Positions 10,101 through 24,300 of a stretch of DNA of 64,000 bases are shown one piece after another. Both the position numbers and the translations under genes were made by a program. Position 1 is the first letter of the stretch, and every line of letters starts with the position of its first letter. Under the pieces are notes generated by a model, which had not been told where the DNA came from, did no database searches, and saw only the letters and a list, made by a program, of their open reading frames with translations. The stretch comes from Apus apus (taxonomy: Eukaryota > Chordata > Aves > Apodiformes > Apodidae), in contig NC_067290.1 in NCBI RefSeq assembly GCF_020740795.1, positions 17,803,001-17,867,000 on the forward strand, written 5' to 3'.

Positions 10101-13100
10101 CCTTACAGCATCAGACCTTGGAGTCCTGTGGGGTGCTGCTGGCTCTGCTGTTAGGTTAGGAAAGATTTTGCTAGGAAAGGGGTTGAAATATTTGGCCAAC
10201 CAAATTATGTTGTTGGGTGCAGGTCTTATTCCATGATCATGCTAGAGGTGAAGGATGAACAGGGGGATGCCCAGCCCACAAGCTGTTATCATTTGCTTCC
10301 CCAGTATTAGATCTACACCAGGGGAGATAAAGCTGCCTCCCAGTGTGGTGTGAAGTCAGTAGCCTTGAGGAAAAGGGCAGGAATTTGTCTTACTGTGATG
10401 CAACAATTCTTTCCTGGGGTTCTACCTGGATGTGATACAGCTACATCTCCAGAAGGCTGTCCTGCCATAGGCTGCAGGACTGCCCTGAGACACACTGTGC
10501 TGAGCTCAGAGGAGACCAAAGCTGCCACTTTCCCCTCCCTTCCCAGCAAAGGATGCATGGAGCTCTGCCACTTGCCCCACATGCTGGAGCCCAGTGACCT
10601 TGCTCCTGAAGCACTTGCATTTGCTCAAAACTGCCAGCAAACCACCCCAAGAGAAGTGGCTCCAGAGAGAGTAACAGACACATATTGGCAGAACATGAAG
10701 TTAAGCATCTCAAGGCACTTCATTAACTTAGAGTGCATATGAGGCTAATCTGTGACCTACCAGAATACTCCAGAAACCATACTAGATAGCTATGCAGCAA
10801 GTAAAATTATTAGAAACACATCAGGGGGCTCTTTTCTAATAAAGGCCCACATAAATCGTCAGTTTAAGCACAGATTCCTTTATAGTTGCTCAAAAAAGAC
10901 TGCACAATCTACAATTAACTTGATGTTGATGTGAACCAGGAAGCATCTCCCATGCTGTGGTGTTGGTAAGCTTCACAAAATTATAAAACATACACCACCT
11001 TGAAGACACAGAGTAATCAGAGAAAGACCATCAAGGAAAACATTCTTCTAAAAGCTGGTGCAGAGTCATAGTGGGCTGGGGTTGTGCCAATAGAAGTCCT
11101 ACCCCAAACCTCCTTGTATGCTGGTGACTTCTAATGCCATGTCATTCATGAAGGACCTTGTGGGGGGTAAATCCTTACTCTGTGACCAAGAGCGGATTTT
11201 GCAACAGTCCTGACATCTGCTGCGCTCTGACCTTCCCCAGAGCTGATGATGCTGGGCACCTCTGAGCTTATTTTCACTGGGTACAAGTCATTAACTGCCC
11301 CACACCTCAATACTTCATCTGAAAAATGATTAATTATTCTCACTCACCTTTGTAAAGCACAGAACTACTGATGGCAAGAGCAGAGCATTATCATGGGTGA
11401 ACAATCGCTGACTACATAAGCTTTCATCACTTAACTTTAAAGTCAAGCTAAGCCTTTAATGCAAGCTGTTGCATTTCTGTATTTCTATTCATGTTTAATG
11501 ACCTCAGTACTTGCACTCTGTCTTTGATCTTGTGAGTCATGCATGGTTGTACTGAGGATGTATTTATTGGAAAGCCACTTTATCCAGTGCCACATTTTTC
11601 ACCTCTGCCGTGACCAGGTTGGTTGTGCAGAGCACTCTGTGTAGGAGGCTTTCAAGTTCAAAGCTACTCTTGCAAGGGCACAGGGAAGCTGTGAAGCCCC
11701 AGTTAATATTAGGCAGTCATACAGCACTAATAGAGTAGGCAGAAATCGAGAGATTGCCCAGTGAAAAGAAAGCCCCTCCTGAAGTTTCTGAATGCTATTT
11801 ACTGGTGTGTCATTAAAAAAACCCCAAAACAAAACTCCTGTGTTTGTGTGAGGATGATTAACGAGTGGAACTAATCACCCAGGGAAAAAAAATGGATGCT
11901 CCATCTGTGAGGCTTGCAGGGTGAGCCTGCACTCCTGCCCACAGAACACCTGCCCAGGAGCCCACTGCCTGCCCGGCCAGGACCCTGCACTGGGCTCTGG
12001 GGCTCAGCCCCAGCACACCAGAAGAAAAAGAAATCAGGATCACCAATAAACAGAACCATAACCCTCTCTGCCTCCCAGTGATTCACTTCTTCCTTTTGCT
12101 AACTGATTTACAACACCCATTTTATCATACCTTATAAATACCAGTGCTTGCATCTCTCAGAAATTCTAGCAGAGGTAGAGCTAAAATGGCTTTGTCATTA
12201 TAAAAGAAAATCCACAGAGTGAAACACAGGAAGGTTCAGAAGGAAGGGCTGAAGTCTGGGTGCTTTCTGCAGTGAGAAAAAGAGGAATGATTTAGTGGAA
12301 TATTACCTCACTCCATCGAACCACTCAATCTGTCCCCATCTGTCACCAAGCGCTTGCAGGAGGGTGATGGAAAGGAAATTGTTGAGTAGCTTGATAGCTG
12401 AGTAAATCAAATAGGCTTTTTCCTTTTCCTCCCTCATTAGGCCCTACACACACTACAGAGCAGGTCCCCCAACATGCTGCACCGAGGGCAAAGGAGGAGA
12501 GGGGTGCCATGAGGCTGCAATGGCCCTGGGCAGAGGGACCAGCTCTGGGTGCCCATGAGGCTGAGCTGCCCTGGGGAGCTGCTCCGGTGGAGCCACAGGA
12601 GACATCTGGGTGTGGAGGAAGGGGGATGAACGTGCAATATGTTCAACCAAGCTGCAGTGTGACTGAAGGGGGAGAACATGGGCACTCGAGCCAAGGAGCT
12701 GGCAGAATTGCAGGCAGAGGTAGAGCTTGGAGCCACGGTGAGAGAGCAAGGAGGGATGTGTTTTAGGCTGAGCATCACCTGCCTGCTCCCCGGCAGGGCA
12801 ATGAAGGATGCTGCAGAAACCAGGCTCTGCAGGACCTGCCGATGGGAGTGGAGGTCCCAACCCTGCTTTCCCCCCTTCCCAAGATGCCAAACTGTCAGGC
12901 AGACAGACTTTTTCTTACTATCCATTTGTGCGATATCTGTCTGAGCGTAATTGCTGATGCAAACCAAATCCAGCTAACTGAAGGCTCTGTTGCAATGTGT
13001 GAAAGGCTTGTTAGTGACCTTGGTGAGTTAGCAGATTTTGCCATTGAACTTGACGCAGTGGGAGACCTCCCTGCCAAGGTTTTTCACCCATGTGAGAGAA

Positions 13101-16100
13101 GAAATTGGGGAAGGAAAAAAATAAATCTACAAATTCAACAGGATGAGGTGAAATTTTTGGGAAGAGTAAGCATGCTTGCAGCTTGCACCTGCCTCTCCAG
13201 GAGCTGGCCTTTCTTGCAGGTCCCTGAAAGTGGTTAGACATGTGCTCTGCTCTCTAGACTCCAGTGGAGCCTGGAGGAGTAAATAAAGGGTGGGTCCAGC
13301 TTTTTACCTCCAAAAATAAATAGCAGCTTTGTTGGCTTGTGAAGTTTTTGCAGCAAGAGCCATGGCTGCCCATTCACACTGCAGGAGCCCACAAGTGTCT
13401 GCATGAAATGACATGAAAACACTCACATGTGTAAGGGGAAAAGTCAGTAAAGCAGCCCTACTTGCTTGGCTGGAACCAAACTATCTTTTCAGTCTGCTTC
13501 TGAACTGTGTTGCAGCCTTGACATTTACAAAGCCACATTTCATTTAAAACCAGATGTGGTGCAATGCAGAGCCCCGTGGAGCCCCTGTGCTCATGGTTCT
13601 GGGTGCTGGCAGGGGCACAGCTACAGCCCATCCTTCCCATGCCACCTGCTGGGACACAATATAGGGGCAGTGCCACATCACCTGGGATGGCTCAGGCTGC
13701 AGTGGGGCAGGCACACACTTTCACAGCACAGACACGTGCTTTATCTGGTCTGTGAGATCAATAACCTTCTGGGGACAGGGACGTGCCTGTAACACATTGA
13801 TATCTGCTGCCCCGGTACAAAGGAGCATCTGTCTGGGACACTCTGGGCACTCCTGGTGCACAACTACATGTTCCCAGTTTCCTAGACAAACTGGAATTTG
13901 CAGAGGAGACTTTCTGGCATTTTTGCACTCTGTATGCTTTTTTTTTTTTCCCCCATATCAAGCAACTTTACACTCAGACCTTTGGGATAGCCACTGCCAT
14001 GAGGGGGTTTACAAGGCTACCACCATCCAGGCAGGTGGATCACACAGGGGTCTCTGCCCTGCCAAATCCCTGAGGTGTGTTCTGCTGCATCAGGCTGGGG
14101 CTGCAGGCACCCGAGACTCTCCTTGAGAAATGACAGGTGATTTGCTTTATGTTTGATGTGCATTAAACTCATCTCCATCCCTCTGCTCAGAATCATTGAT
14201 CAGTCTAACAGCTGTACCCCCACCTTTTTGGCATTTCATGTCTATATAATACAGGCACATCAATTTTGCTATTATCAGAATCCTCTTGCATTTGCAATCT
14301 CTTATTTTCCTGCAAGCTCCTAATTCCTTCTGGGAAACATGCTACACATTGTCAAAAGCAAAAGCCTGGGACATCTTGTTTATATCAAGGGATTCTTTGC
14401 ACCTTCTGTTTCTTTTAAACATCCATCTGTGCAGTAATAACAAATCAGAGAGCTACCAGGATGAGGGGAGGCATCAGTGAGAACCTCAACCCATGGTTGT
14501 ACTTGCTGTTATCATGCACCACGGTGGTACATGATGCTGATAAGGCAAATTAGAGAAGCCTGTCTTCCAAAAGCACATTACAGAACCTTCTAAAAGGCTA
14601 GTCTTGGGATAACAGCAACTCTAACATTTCAGCCCACCTTTAAGCCAACACAACCAGCTGCAATCGTTACTCTTACCTTAGAGCTCTCCATGTGCTTGAA
14701 ATCATCTCAACATTGTCCCACCATCCACCAGAATGACCACCAACATTTGTTTGTAGTCTCATTTCAGCTTCTGGCCTTATAACACCTAGTTCAGGTTAGA
14801 GTGACCTGTCTCTGAGGTAAATGCCAATGCAAGTCCCATTTGCCACACAATCAGGAGAACATACTTTATGTCACACCCCCACTCAAAGATTTTATAACGT
14901 CCTTCTTTTTTTGTTCTTCCAAAGTGGCAAAACTTCTCCAGGGGAATTGTGGGCAGGAAGATGGAAATGAAGATGAGCTTCAGCTGGGTTTTCTCCAGCT
15001 CAGCAGCAGAGCTTTCCCTTCAGCACCCCCAGGCTTACAGGTGCTGCTGGCTCAGCCAGCTGTGCCCGTTAAACCCCCAACACCTTGTTTCACCTTTCCT
15101 AATGAGCATCTCGTCAAATTAAAGCAGCAACTCATTATATGTGGAGGTGTCCTCTCCTGAAATGGCTCTCTGCTAACCCAAAATCTGGTAATAAACGTGG
15201 AAATGCACTATTCTACAGCTTATCTGTAGTATCAATATTAATGTACTATTAAAAATTAATACACACATTTCTATTAATAATTAAAAATATTGCTTCAATA
15301 TTAATAATATTAAACCAGCTGCTGGCACAGGACTCCTAAGTGGAAGGAATTCTGGAAGAGCAGAGGGACATGTTTGACCATTTATATTTTGAAATACTTC
15401 TTCTGGTCACTGGTTTACCTAGTATCACTGTAAAGCAAAGGTAAAGGGCTTTTTTTCCCCTTTCCACTACAGAAAGAAGTTAAAGGCACTTTGCAGGTGT
15501 GCTTAGGTTAGGGAATCTCCCCTAGGATGGCAGAAAAGATAATTGATTGGGACAGAGTTTAGGAAATAATTGAGATGCCAAAGCTTAATTTTCCTTCCAA
15601 AATGATTTCTCAGAGCAACTAACCTTCATTGTGTGCATCAGTTAATGAGAATTCAATTACTAAAAAGGGACTCATGGTAGAGATGCCTGCTAAGTGAATA
15701 TAGTAGGGATGTAGGATAGTTAGGTTTTGCTCTGGTGGCTGGAGGAGACCCTGGGGGGACATATGCAGGGTAATGTCTCTCTCAAAGAAGCACCTTCCTA
15801 ATGCCCAGTCCAGGAGCGTCTGCAGGACACGAGTACTTCAGCCTCCTATAGATGGTGTGAACTTTGAACTCATGTAACTGGAGCTCTTCTCATTACCCAG
15901 ATAAATGCCTAATCCAACAAGTTAATTGGCACAAATTACAACTACAAAGCTGCTCTGCTCTTGTGTGATAAACTCCCCTAGGAGTTTGGTTTGGTAGGTC
16001 TAAGGCAGTCAACAGATCTAATTGTCCACTCACTTACAATGATATAAACCAGCATTATTACCTTCAGTGCAGTCACTGGTGATTATGCCAGTGGGAGATG

Positions 16101-16600
16101 AGGAGCAGGGTTGATGTTTCCTGCTTTGGTTCATCATTTTGAGCACTGTGACAATGTACTTTGGTATAAATAAGTGAAGCAAGAGATCTGACACATACAC
16201 ACTTGAGCTACTTCTATTTTCCTTCCTCATTTCCCCTCTGAGCGTCAATTGAAGTCCATGGTATTAAGCTAATTTTATATTGATAGATACGGAGATAAAA
16301 ACAATCCCCAGGCTGCCAGTCCACTCCCCCTCTGCAGACTGACACAGTGTGGGTGCATGGGGTGTTTGGGGAGCCCCACTACTACATGACAGGGACAGGA
16401 TCAGGTTTGGGGTCTTTTTTAAATCCTGGTTACTGGAATTTCTCAGTGTTCACAGGTCACTGTAATAGCATGGGAAGGAGCTGGTCTTTCACAGCACAAT
16501 CCAGCCCTTTGGCTTGGAGGTGAGCCCCTGTAAGGCCTCAGATCTAATTCAGGCACTGATCCCATTAATGCAAACCACATGTAAATTCACTGTTTAGCAA
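7180..16600. other. Non-coding spacer between convergent GPR27 and PROK2
   Basis: No coding exon, RNA gene or clear transposon was recognised in these 9.4 kb. Open frames are short, unmatched and present in both orientations. Composition is mixed, with GC-richer islands near 12.5-12.9 kb and 13.6-14.1 kb and an AT-rich block near 15.2 kb. Because the two genes converge, elements here would lie downstream of both. Confidence 0.55.
15221..15318. other. AT-rich block with repeated ATTAAT/TAATAT motifs
   Basis: About 100 bases are nearly all A and T, with many homeodomain- and POU-like words: 'caatattaatg', 'aaaaattaatac', 'attaataattaaaaatatt', 'caatattaataatattaaac'. It could be a simple low-complexity stretch or a cluster of homeodomain sites. 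The sequence alone does not decide. Confidence 0.4.
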
Positions 16601-16620
16601 CACCTCAGCCTTCCTTTTCC

Positions 16621-16634
16621 TTTATTTATTTATA
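16621..16634 (-). terminator. Candidate distal PROK2 polyadenylation signals
   Basis: The + strand TTTATTTATTTATA reads on the - strand as overlapping AATAAA words. Use of this site would give PROK2 a 3' UTR of about 1.6 kb. A nearer alternative is ATTAAA on the - strand at about 17646-17651, giving roughly 0.6 kb. Which is used cannot be told here. Confidence 0.3.
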
Positions 16635-17339
16635 TTTTTTCCCCTGCAGCACTGGAGTCTGTTGCCACTTGCACAGCTGCTGTATCGCCAGAGCAAAGAG
16701 TGAAGCAAAATGCAGTGGGAGCCCTGGGGTTGGGCTGTTCAGGTTGGGAGGATGCAGCCCTGTCTCTCCAAACATATATTTTTCTAACGTGTGCAGGATC
16801 CACAAGTATCTGGCAAAATGCCAAGTCCAGACATTCCTTTCTGTCTCTTCAGGGAAGCTGTGGAGCCCAGTGGAAGGTACCTGGTAAAGTTGTTGGGACA
16901 CTTCTCATCTTTGCTAAGTAATACAGCTTGAATACAGGCATGCTAACTTCTCTCAAACCCCACCTTGTCATCAGCAGCAAAATCACTGATTGTTGAAAGA
17001 TGAATTACTTCACTTTTCCAGTTCCAGCACATGTTTGCATGTCTAAGAGCAAGAAATATATGAAACTCACACAAACTATTGGAATTTCAGCTGCAGGGAC
17101 CGGCAAGTAAATATGAATTTGCACAGTATTTCTTAGAAAACTCACAAGCTTTATGGTTGATGGACCAAAGCTGATCCTTTGAGGCATGTGCCAAGAAAAA
17201 CCTTTCAGATTAGTTACATCAAGATTCCTCCAGCTTGGTTGAGGAGTTCATACGTTGTAAACTACTGAGCTTCCCTAAAAGCAGCCAGAGGCAAACAGTC
17301 TTTTGCTTAACTATCCCTAAGGAGCTCTGCTAGATTAGA

Positions 17340-18224
17340 TTAATTGAGTATGTGATTACAGATTACACTTAAAATAACATTAAAAAAAGGAAAACCACAA
17401 TGACAAAATAGTATTATAATATTAAAATAAATCAAATCATATACTGGCATTATTCTGATACAGAATTGTTACACAGCAAATTTGATACATATACAAGAAA
17501 TTAGGCAGCCCATTACAATAAACTTCAGGGTTCCTTTTTTAATATAAACTACATCTTAACACAGAGTTTGAGATGATCAGGTAGTTTTACACCAGCTCAA
17601 GTAACAACTTCTTCTCATCTTAGAATAATAAAATAACAAAATCTTTTAATGCTTCGAGTATTGGAATGCTTTGGTTCCACCCACCACTTTTAAACAGTGT
17701 GAAAGCTTAATCTATTGGTTAAACTTTTATCCTAGAGATGTGCCTAACTTACAAATACAGGTATATAATACAGATATGAAATGTAAATCCAGTTGTTGTT
17801 TTTTTCAATTGTCATATGCTTCACACCAGGCAATTATTTAACTCTCTGTTTGATTCAGGCATTCCAAAGTGCAAAAATGTGGCCAAAATTTTCTAAAACT
17901 GACAATGATCTTGGATGTTTTCATTCTGGGGTTAAGCTGGAACCATGAAGACCACAAGACAGATCAGAAAGCATTAAGCTCCTGCCCTCAGAAAGCAGCA
18001 TCACCTTCACAAACTTCATTTTGCTCACCCCAAAATAAAAGCATCCAGCACCACGAGTCCCTCCTGAAAACCTTGGCCACCACAGCACAGTATCTCATCC
18101 TCGGTTTTAATGTTGATGAGGCAGGAGGTGAGGGAAAGGGCTTCCCCTGGCAAGTACCTTGCTCGTCACAATCACAAGAAAAAGAATACATGGAGCAGCT
18201 CTGTCTGGCGCAGAACAGGTCCTG
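17340..18224 (-). other. PROK2: Probable PROK2 3' UTR region
   Basis: Directly downstream of the PROK2 stop on the - strand, the sequence is AT-rich from about 17840 down to 17340, as is common for long 3' UTRs. ATTAAA-type signals on the - strand occur at about 18105 and 17646. The boundary is uncertain. Confidence 0.35.
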
Positions 18225-18350
18225 CTAAAAAAAGACATCTTCTTTTCTGAAGTCTGGTAAACATTTGAACTTGGTGGGAGAAGTCCGTAGGCAGGTCAGG
18301 CCAGGGAGGCAGGGGCAGGTGTGGTGCATCCGCCGCCCAGGGAAGGGGAC
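18225..18350 (-). CDS. PROK2: PROK2 coding exon 3: C-terminal cysteines and tail
   Basis: 41 codons plus the TAG stop. The acceptor is CCCCAG at 18356-18351. It begins [14 protein letters not shown] and contains the last four cysteines (HTC, PC, LTC, FKC). It ends [11 protein letters not shown] after the last cysteine. Human PROK2 has VPFF at the start, where this bird has VPFP, and a four-residue end. The tail length here resembles PROK1. Confidence 0.94.
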   Translation of the reverse strand, partial: VPFPGRRMHHTCPCLPGLTCLRTSPTKFKCLPDFRKEDVFF

Positions 18351-21300
18351 CTGGGGACAGAGAGCACAGATGTCAGGGACAGGGAGCACAGGGGATGGTG
18401 TCTGGGGGGACAGATTCAGGTGAGCAGTGGGGATACGGGGATGCCACCCTCCTCCCTCCATGGCAGGAGATCCCCAAGAGCCACGGTGTGGGGGCCTGAC
18501 AGGAGATGGCAAAGCCAACCCCATAGGATTTTTCAGTCAAACCCGTTAAGAGCAAAATTCAACAGCCCATGTTGCTGTGTGAAACTCCATCTGTGACACA
18601 TGTTCTCCATTTACTCCTGTCTCATACAAGAGGCTGTTGTGAAACCACCAGCCTTTAGCACCAGGTTTTGTGGTGCTGGCTGCGCAGGGTTCTGCCTGCC
18701 TCGATCCCTGCGCTGCCTTACAGCACATAGCAGCCTGCCAGCCACACAGCAGGACCTGGGGACTGCAGGATCCCGTGGTAATTCCAGCCGGAAGGCATCT
18801 CCACAGGTCACCTCACCTGACCTCCCTTTCAGCAGGATCCCCTCGCCACAGGGCAGAGGTTTCTTATTGCATCCCATCCTCCTCTGGCCACGCTGTGTTG
18901 CTGGGAGCGTGCAGGCAGAGCGTGTGAAAGAAACTGAATTGCGCCACAATGTGCAGATGCACTGACACCCTCTGCCAGCTCTGTCACCAGCTCTGTCTTC
19001 TGCAGGAGCCAGCACAGAGCCTAGAGGGACAGCCCAGTGGGACAGGGTGGCCAGGTGCTGCCAGCCAGCAGCATGTGCTGAGCATCCGATGGGATGCAGT
19101 GAGGGAAGCACAGAGGTGTAAAGCATCATTGCCAGCCAGGCAGGCAGCCCTAATTCCCCTGTTTCCTGACTTCTGGGTACTTCAAGCCTGCAGTTTTAAT
19201 ATTCTGGGATTGTTTGATGTCTGTGTGCAACTTTTCTCTTTAAGAAAGTCAAAGGGAGAAAGTCCCACCTGCTCCCCTGTGCATCACACCAAGGATGTGT
19301 CTGCCTCCAATGCCACCCTGCTGGGAGCAGGGAGTTACCTGGGGGCTCAGATGGCCTGTGGTGCCCTGGGCCAGCACCAGCCCCCTGCCTGGCACTGCCT
19401 GGAGAGCAGCCCCAGAGCAATGGACACTCTGGGTGTCCCCATGCCACCCACCATGGCCTTGGGAGCCAAGGGGCCACTGACTGTGGGTGCCAGGGACTCC
19501 CCAGGGGAATCACACCTTTTGGGTGCCCACGCACAGCACTGCAGAAGAACCTAAAATCTGAGCTCCTGGGGTTGGCGAGGCTGACTCAGAGGTAACTCTC
19601 AGCCCTCCGACAGCTCCAATGAGTTATTTAAAGCGTTACATTCACTGCAAGGAAATGTTCCTTTCAGTGGGACTCCCACACTGAAGCTGTGGCTTTAATA
19701 ATGCAGCCAGCTGGGGACAGGCAGTGGGTGCCAGCACTGCAGGACGGCGCGTGCAGGCACAGCCCACGTGCCTGGAGCTGGAGGTGCAGGCTTTGCCACA
19801 GCGTGTGCCCAGCAGCAGGTTTGGATGAGCACGAGGGCATCGGGTGTTTGGAGGTGAAAAGGAAACCAGGCAGCTCCTAGGAGAGACCTGGGGGTTTTGT
19901 GCAAGGTGCACAGCAGCAGCAAAGCCACCCCCGTGCTGCCAGCTCTGCGGGCGGAGCCACCAACCCTCACCTGCCTCTGCAATGCCAAGTGAGATTGCCA
20001 CCAGCACTAAATCAATGCCATCTTGTTGCTGAGAAGGAAACTGGAAGGTGGAAATCCGACTGCCACCCATCTCCTCCAGGGTATCTCCAGGCTCTTCTAG
20101 AGGTCCCCAAGGAGGCGACACGGTCATGGTGGTGCCAACTTTGTACCTGACCTGCAGCTCGGCTAAAGGGTTTGGTACTCAGGGCAATTGGTCTCCCAGC
20201 TGTCCCCTACCCAAATATTTAGGGGGGAGGAACCCTTGGGCAATCTCCACCCTTAAAAATGCCTTCTTTCACACACTATAGTAAATCAGTTTGCTTTGTG
20301 CAGGTCATAAGGAACAGTGGGGTGAGGAATCTACATCTAAAATTAACCTCAGAAAGTTTATAAACATCAGTGACTAAGACTGTAAGTCTGGGGTGGACAA
20401 ACACCTTCTCTGATTGTACTTATGCAGGCAATTAGCTTAAAATAGATCAGACAGTATAAATAATTGCCCAATAGCAATAAGCTCATAAAAAACCTCTAGA
20501 AAACAATTTATCTTATCCTGAGTTTCCTGTTAATGTGGAGAGCCCTTAAAAGAAAAATCTGGTATATTACATAGTAAAAATGAGATTTTGGTCCCCAATA
20601 CCACAGCAGAAGATAAAAAAAATTAATAATACAGGATTTAATATTTTTGTAATAGAACAGAGCCTTTAACTTCCTAAAACTGAGGAAACATATCATAGAT
20701 GCTGGTCTGAGAAGCCAGGCGTGAGACAGTGACAAAGGCAGTGAACTACCTATACATGTACAACCTAAATTGATAACCTTCCTATCTTCCATGTGTGACA
20801 ACTCTTGGCCTACATTCTTCCTTGAGGATGACTCTGAGGACCACTAGGTTCTCAAGTTCCTTGCTAACATCTCATTAAGTCTTTTGTGTTATTTATAAAT
20901 AAACGGCTGTTTTTATAGTACACAATATACATAATTACATATACTTTAAAATATACTTATCCATATTCTTGTATTAATAATATAGTGTATAATATAATAA
21001 TGTACTGATATGTAACTAATGCTCTGAATATGTGTGTATCTATGTATACATACATATATGTTTGCTATTAATAGGTAGAAGAGAAGCAAAGAGAGCCTGC
21101 ACTGAGGTTTCTCAAGCACAAGTGTGTGCCAACACCTTCTCAATAGCTTTTTGAAAGCACCAGTAGCTCTCAGCCTCTGCAGCCTGATGGGATATTGCTG
21201 TTTGATGGCAGGGACCCTGCTGCAGTGATGCCCTAGGTGTGTCCCAGCACTGTTTGGTGACATGTTTGTGCTTGTGATGGGATCTTGTTCATCCCACTGA

Positions 21301-24300
21301 GGTCTGTGGTGTTTGCTACGCTCCTGCTCACGGGCTTGGGAGCTGCGATGGCTGATTCGGGTCATGTAATGAAGTAAAACAGCCAATTAATAGGAAAACA
21401 AACTGAAAAGCATGTATTCCTTTAGTCCCTGGCTTCTCTTCAGCATAATTCTGACAGTAATGTGTTTCCTTACGTAGGTACCTCCAGCTCTATTCCACAC
21501 AGATGCAAATGGCTGGGAATTGTCAGGCACAGGATGCTTCCCCGCGTTTGCACCAGGTCTAGTTTTTATGCAACGTGACGTACAGCTCAGGATATTCCTG
21601 TTTCTCTCTGCCTTGCCAGTTGCTGCCCCACAGCCCCCCGCTGACGTACTCACTCGGTGACTCAAGGGATGACATTCCTCTCCCAAATTTCCCATCGGCG
21701 TGCACATTCGCAGGCTGCGGATCCAGAGGCTGACGGCGCAACACATCCCTCCTCCGCACTGCTGGTCTCGGTCGCAGGCCTGGAGTTCCATACAGCATGA
21801 AACAAAGAAAATGAATAATAAATAGATTCCAGGAATAGGGCAGATCAAGAGCTGCCACTGACACCCCACAAGTTATCGTGGCTCATTAAGGCCGAATAAC
21901 AAGATTAAAGGCTGATTCGTAATAATTATGTCTCCCATGGATCCAAACACGGGCTCCTGGCATGTTTCAGAGTTGAGTCCAGGATGTTTAAGGCCATGAG
22001 CACACTCAGAGCTGCTCAGGGCTGAATCCAGGACCCTCAGTGATTTACAGTGCCAGCTTCTGAGCACTGATGGGCCATGGTTCATCCCGCTCTGGCTTTC
22101 CCAGGTCCAAGCCTGAGTGAGCTCAAGCAGGTACAAGGACCATGTGCATCAATCGGTCAGGAATCCTGTCTTATGGAGAAGCTAAGATAGGAAATTATCC
22201 ATTAATTTGAAGACTTTTAAGTAACTATTCCTTCTAGTTTCTTATGACAATACCTTATTGTTGAGTGCTTTTGCAAATACATGATAGTTTTATTAGAGAA
22301 GCCCAAGTAGAGGCAGATATAATAGAAGTTTAAATAGGGACTCTGTGGTTCTAATTATCTAGAATTACATGTAACTAAATGAAGTCTTAAATGGGTAATA
22401 GAAAAAGCTTTGCGTAATTGTCCACATCCAAGAAAATGCTACTGTGGTAGCAGCCCCCTGCAAGGAGGGAAAAAAATGTTTCAGCCACTTACCCAATACA
22501 GCTTAGATAAGCTCAAACCAAAATGCAAACTATTGGGCATGTTTAAAAAAAACAGAAACCACAAAGAGCAATTGACATTTTAGGGTTTGGAAACAAGTTA
22601 CAGCATATCTTCTCCGTATTTTTTTTTTAACTGAAAGCTTATCAGACTTTTTCTTATATGAATTTAATGCAGAAAGCAGTCTCCTTTCTCCAATGAGAAA
22701 TTCCATTAGTTAAGGGTTCTGTTTACACGCCAAAGGTAAGCTTAATTAACACACTTCTAATGTCAGTCAGTTGGAGTGATAGACCAAAGGCACTGGTGAG
22801 CAGTACATAAACAGGCAACTTGTAAAAATGTATGTAAAAGATGATAATGGCTCTGGGGAAGACCAGGTATCAGAGCAAATATTCTCCTGAATAAAAAGCT
22901 TCCAGATCTTACCTTGGGATTTACATGATAAATGCCATTAGGCTGTACTCTGCTGGGTAAATATTGCACTAGTTCACCCAGCAAAAACCAGATTAAGATA
23001 TGGCTTCATGGATCAGCCAGTCATTTAGGAAAAAAGTTGTTACACTGGGGAAAGCCATTAAATAGTGGGGATTAGGCAAATGGCAAGTGCTCCTCCTGGA
23101 CACACAGGTAATGAAGCAGACAGCTCTGTGCTACAGGTGAGCCCAAACACACTTGTAAGACTAATATGGCCATAAAACTACCACTGCAGCCTGCCAGGTA
23201 GATAATGTTTACCTTCTAACATCTCTCAAAGAAGACACACACACACACACACACAAAAAAAAAGTATTCTGATGGTCTAATTTTGCCCTAGTCACAAAAC
23301 CCTGCAGGTCCCGTGGTTCTGGATGCCCTTAACTGGAGTCACAGGCTCTGCTATTCCTCATCAGTCAGGTACTGATCCCCTTTTTATCTCAGTTGTATTC
23401 TAAACCCCATCCACCCCCATGGGACTAGTCCTGGAGTGAAGTGCTACTCAGCTACAAAACTTGTGAGGACATCCTCACAAGTAAGGGTACCTAAAACTCT
23501 GCTCAGAACAATTTATTTTTAAAGCTCACACACACATATCTACATCTGGCAAAACTTTAAGGCTCCCTTTCAAAAAATGTGAGACAATTTCTAAAAATAT
23601 TCAATCCAAATGCTCCTGCCCGCACCTTATCTCTAATGTGTAATTCATACTGATACTCCTTATATTCACAGGACACATGAAGACATTCCTCTTCAGCATC
23701 CCATTTAACAGTCTTATGGAAAATTCATCTTAAGAAAATAGTCCCAGGTGAAATGCCAGCTCCAAAGCCAACTGAAGTCAGCATATGAAGTGAGGCGGGT
23801 TTGAATCAAGTCCTTAACTTGCAGAGGAAAAGCACCTTTCAGGCGTAGGAGTGGGGGATGGGAACACCTGCATCAGCTCTCGTCTGAGATTTGCCCATTC
23901 ATCAGAAGCCAAAAATGCATCAAAGTGATTTAAGCAGAAAAGCACTGCAACAGTTAATAAAGTAATATTTTCTAGTTCTAATCTATTTTTACATTTTGAA
24001 TCTGTTTGTCCTTGATTCAGCACTTCACAATTACTTTATGTATTGAATTCATTATGCTTTAAAGGTGTAGCCACAACTCTCATAACACACTTATATAAAC
24101 CGGTCCTCTATTGCTGGAAATGTTTCTACTTAAAAGGAACTGAAAATCCTCAAATATTAAAAAGTCCCTTCACACTCTCTGATCTGAAAATTCATCAGTC
24201 CTGAGAACTGATCTGACATCCAGAGAAATTTCTACAAGCTGTTTCATGGACTTGAGTGAAGTCTGGACAGGGAGCCTGGACAGCCACGGAGTGATCTGCT

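Noticed and set aside
18360-21650. Extra Lys/Arg-rich exon of the long PROK2 isoform
   Set aside because: No frame in intron 2 on the - strand encodes a comparable short basic block with splice sites. It may be absent or too diverged to see.
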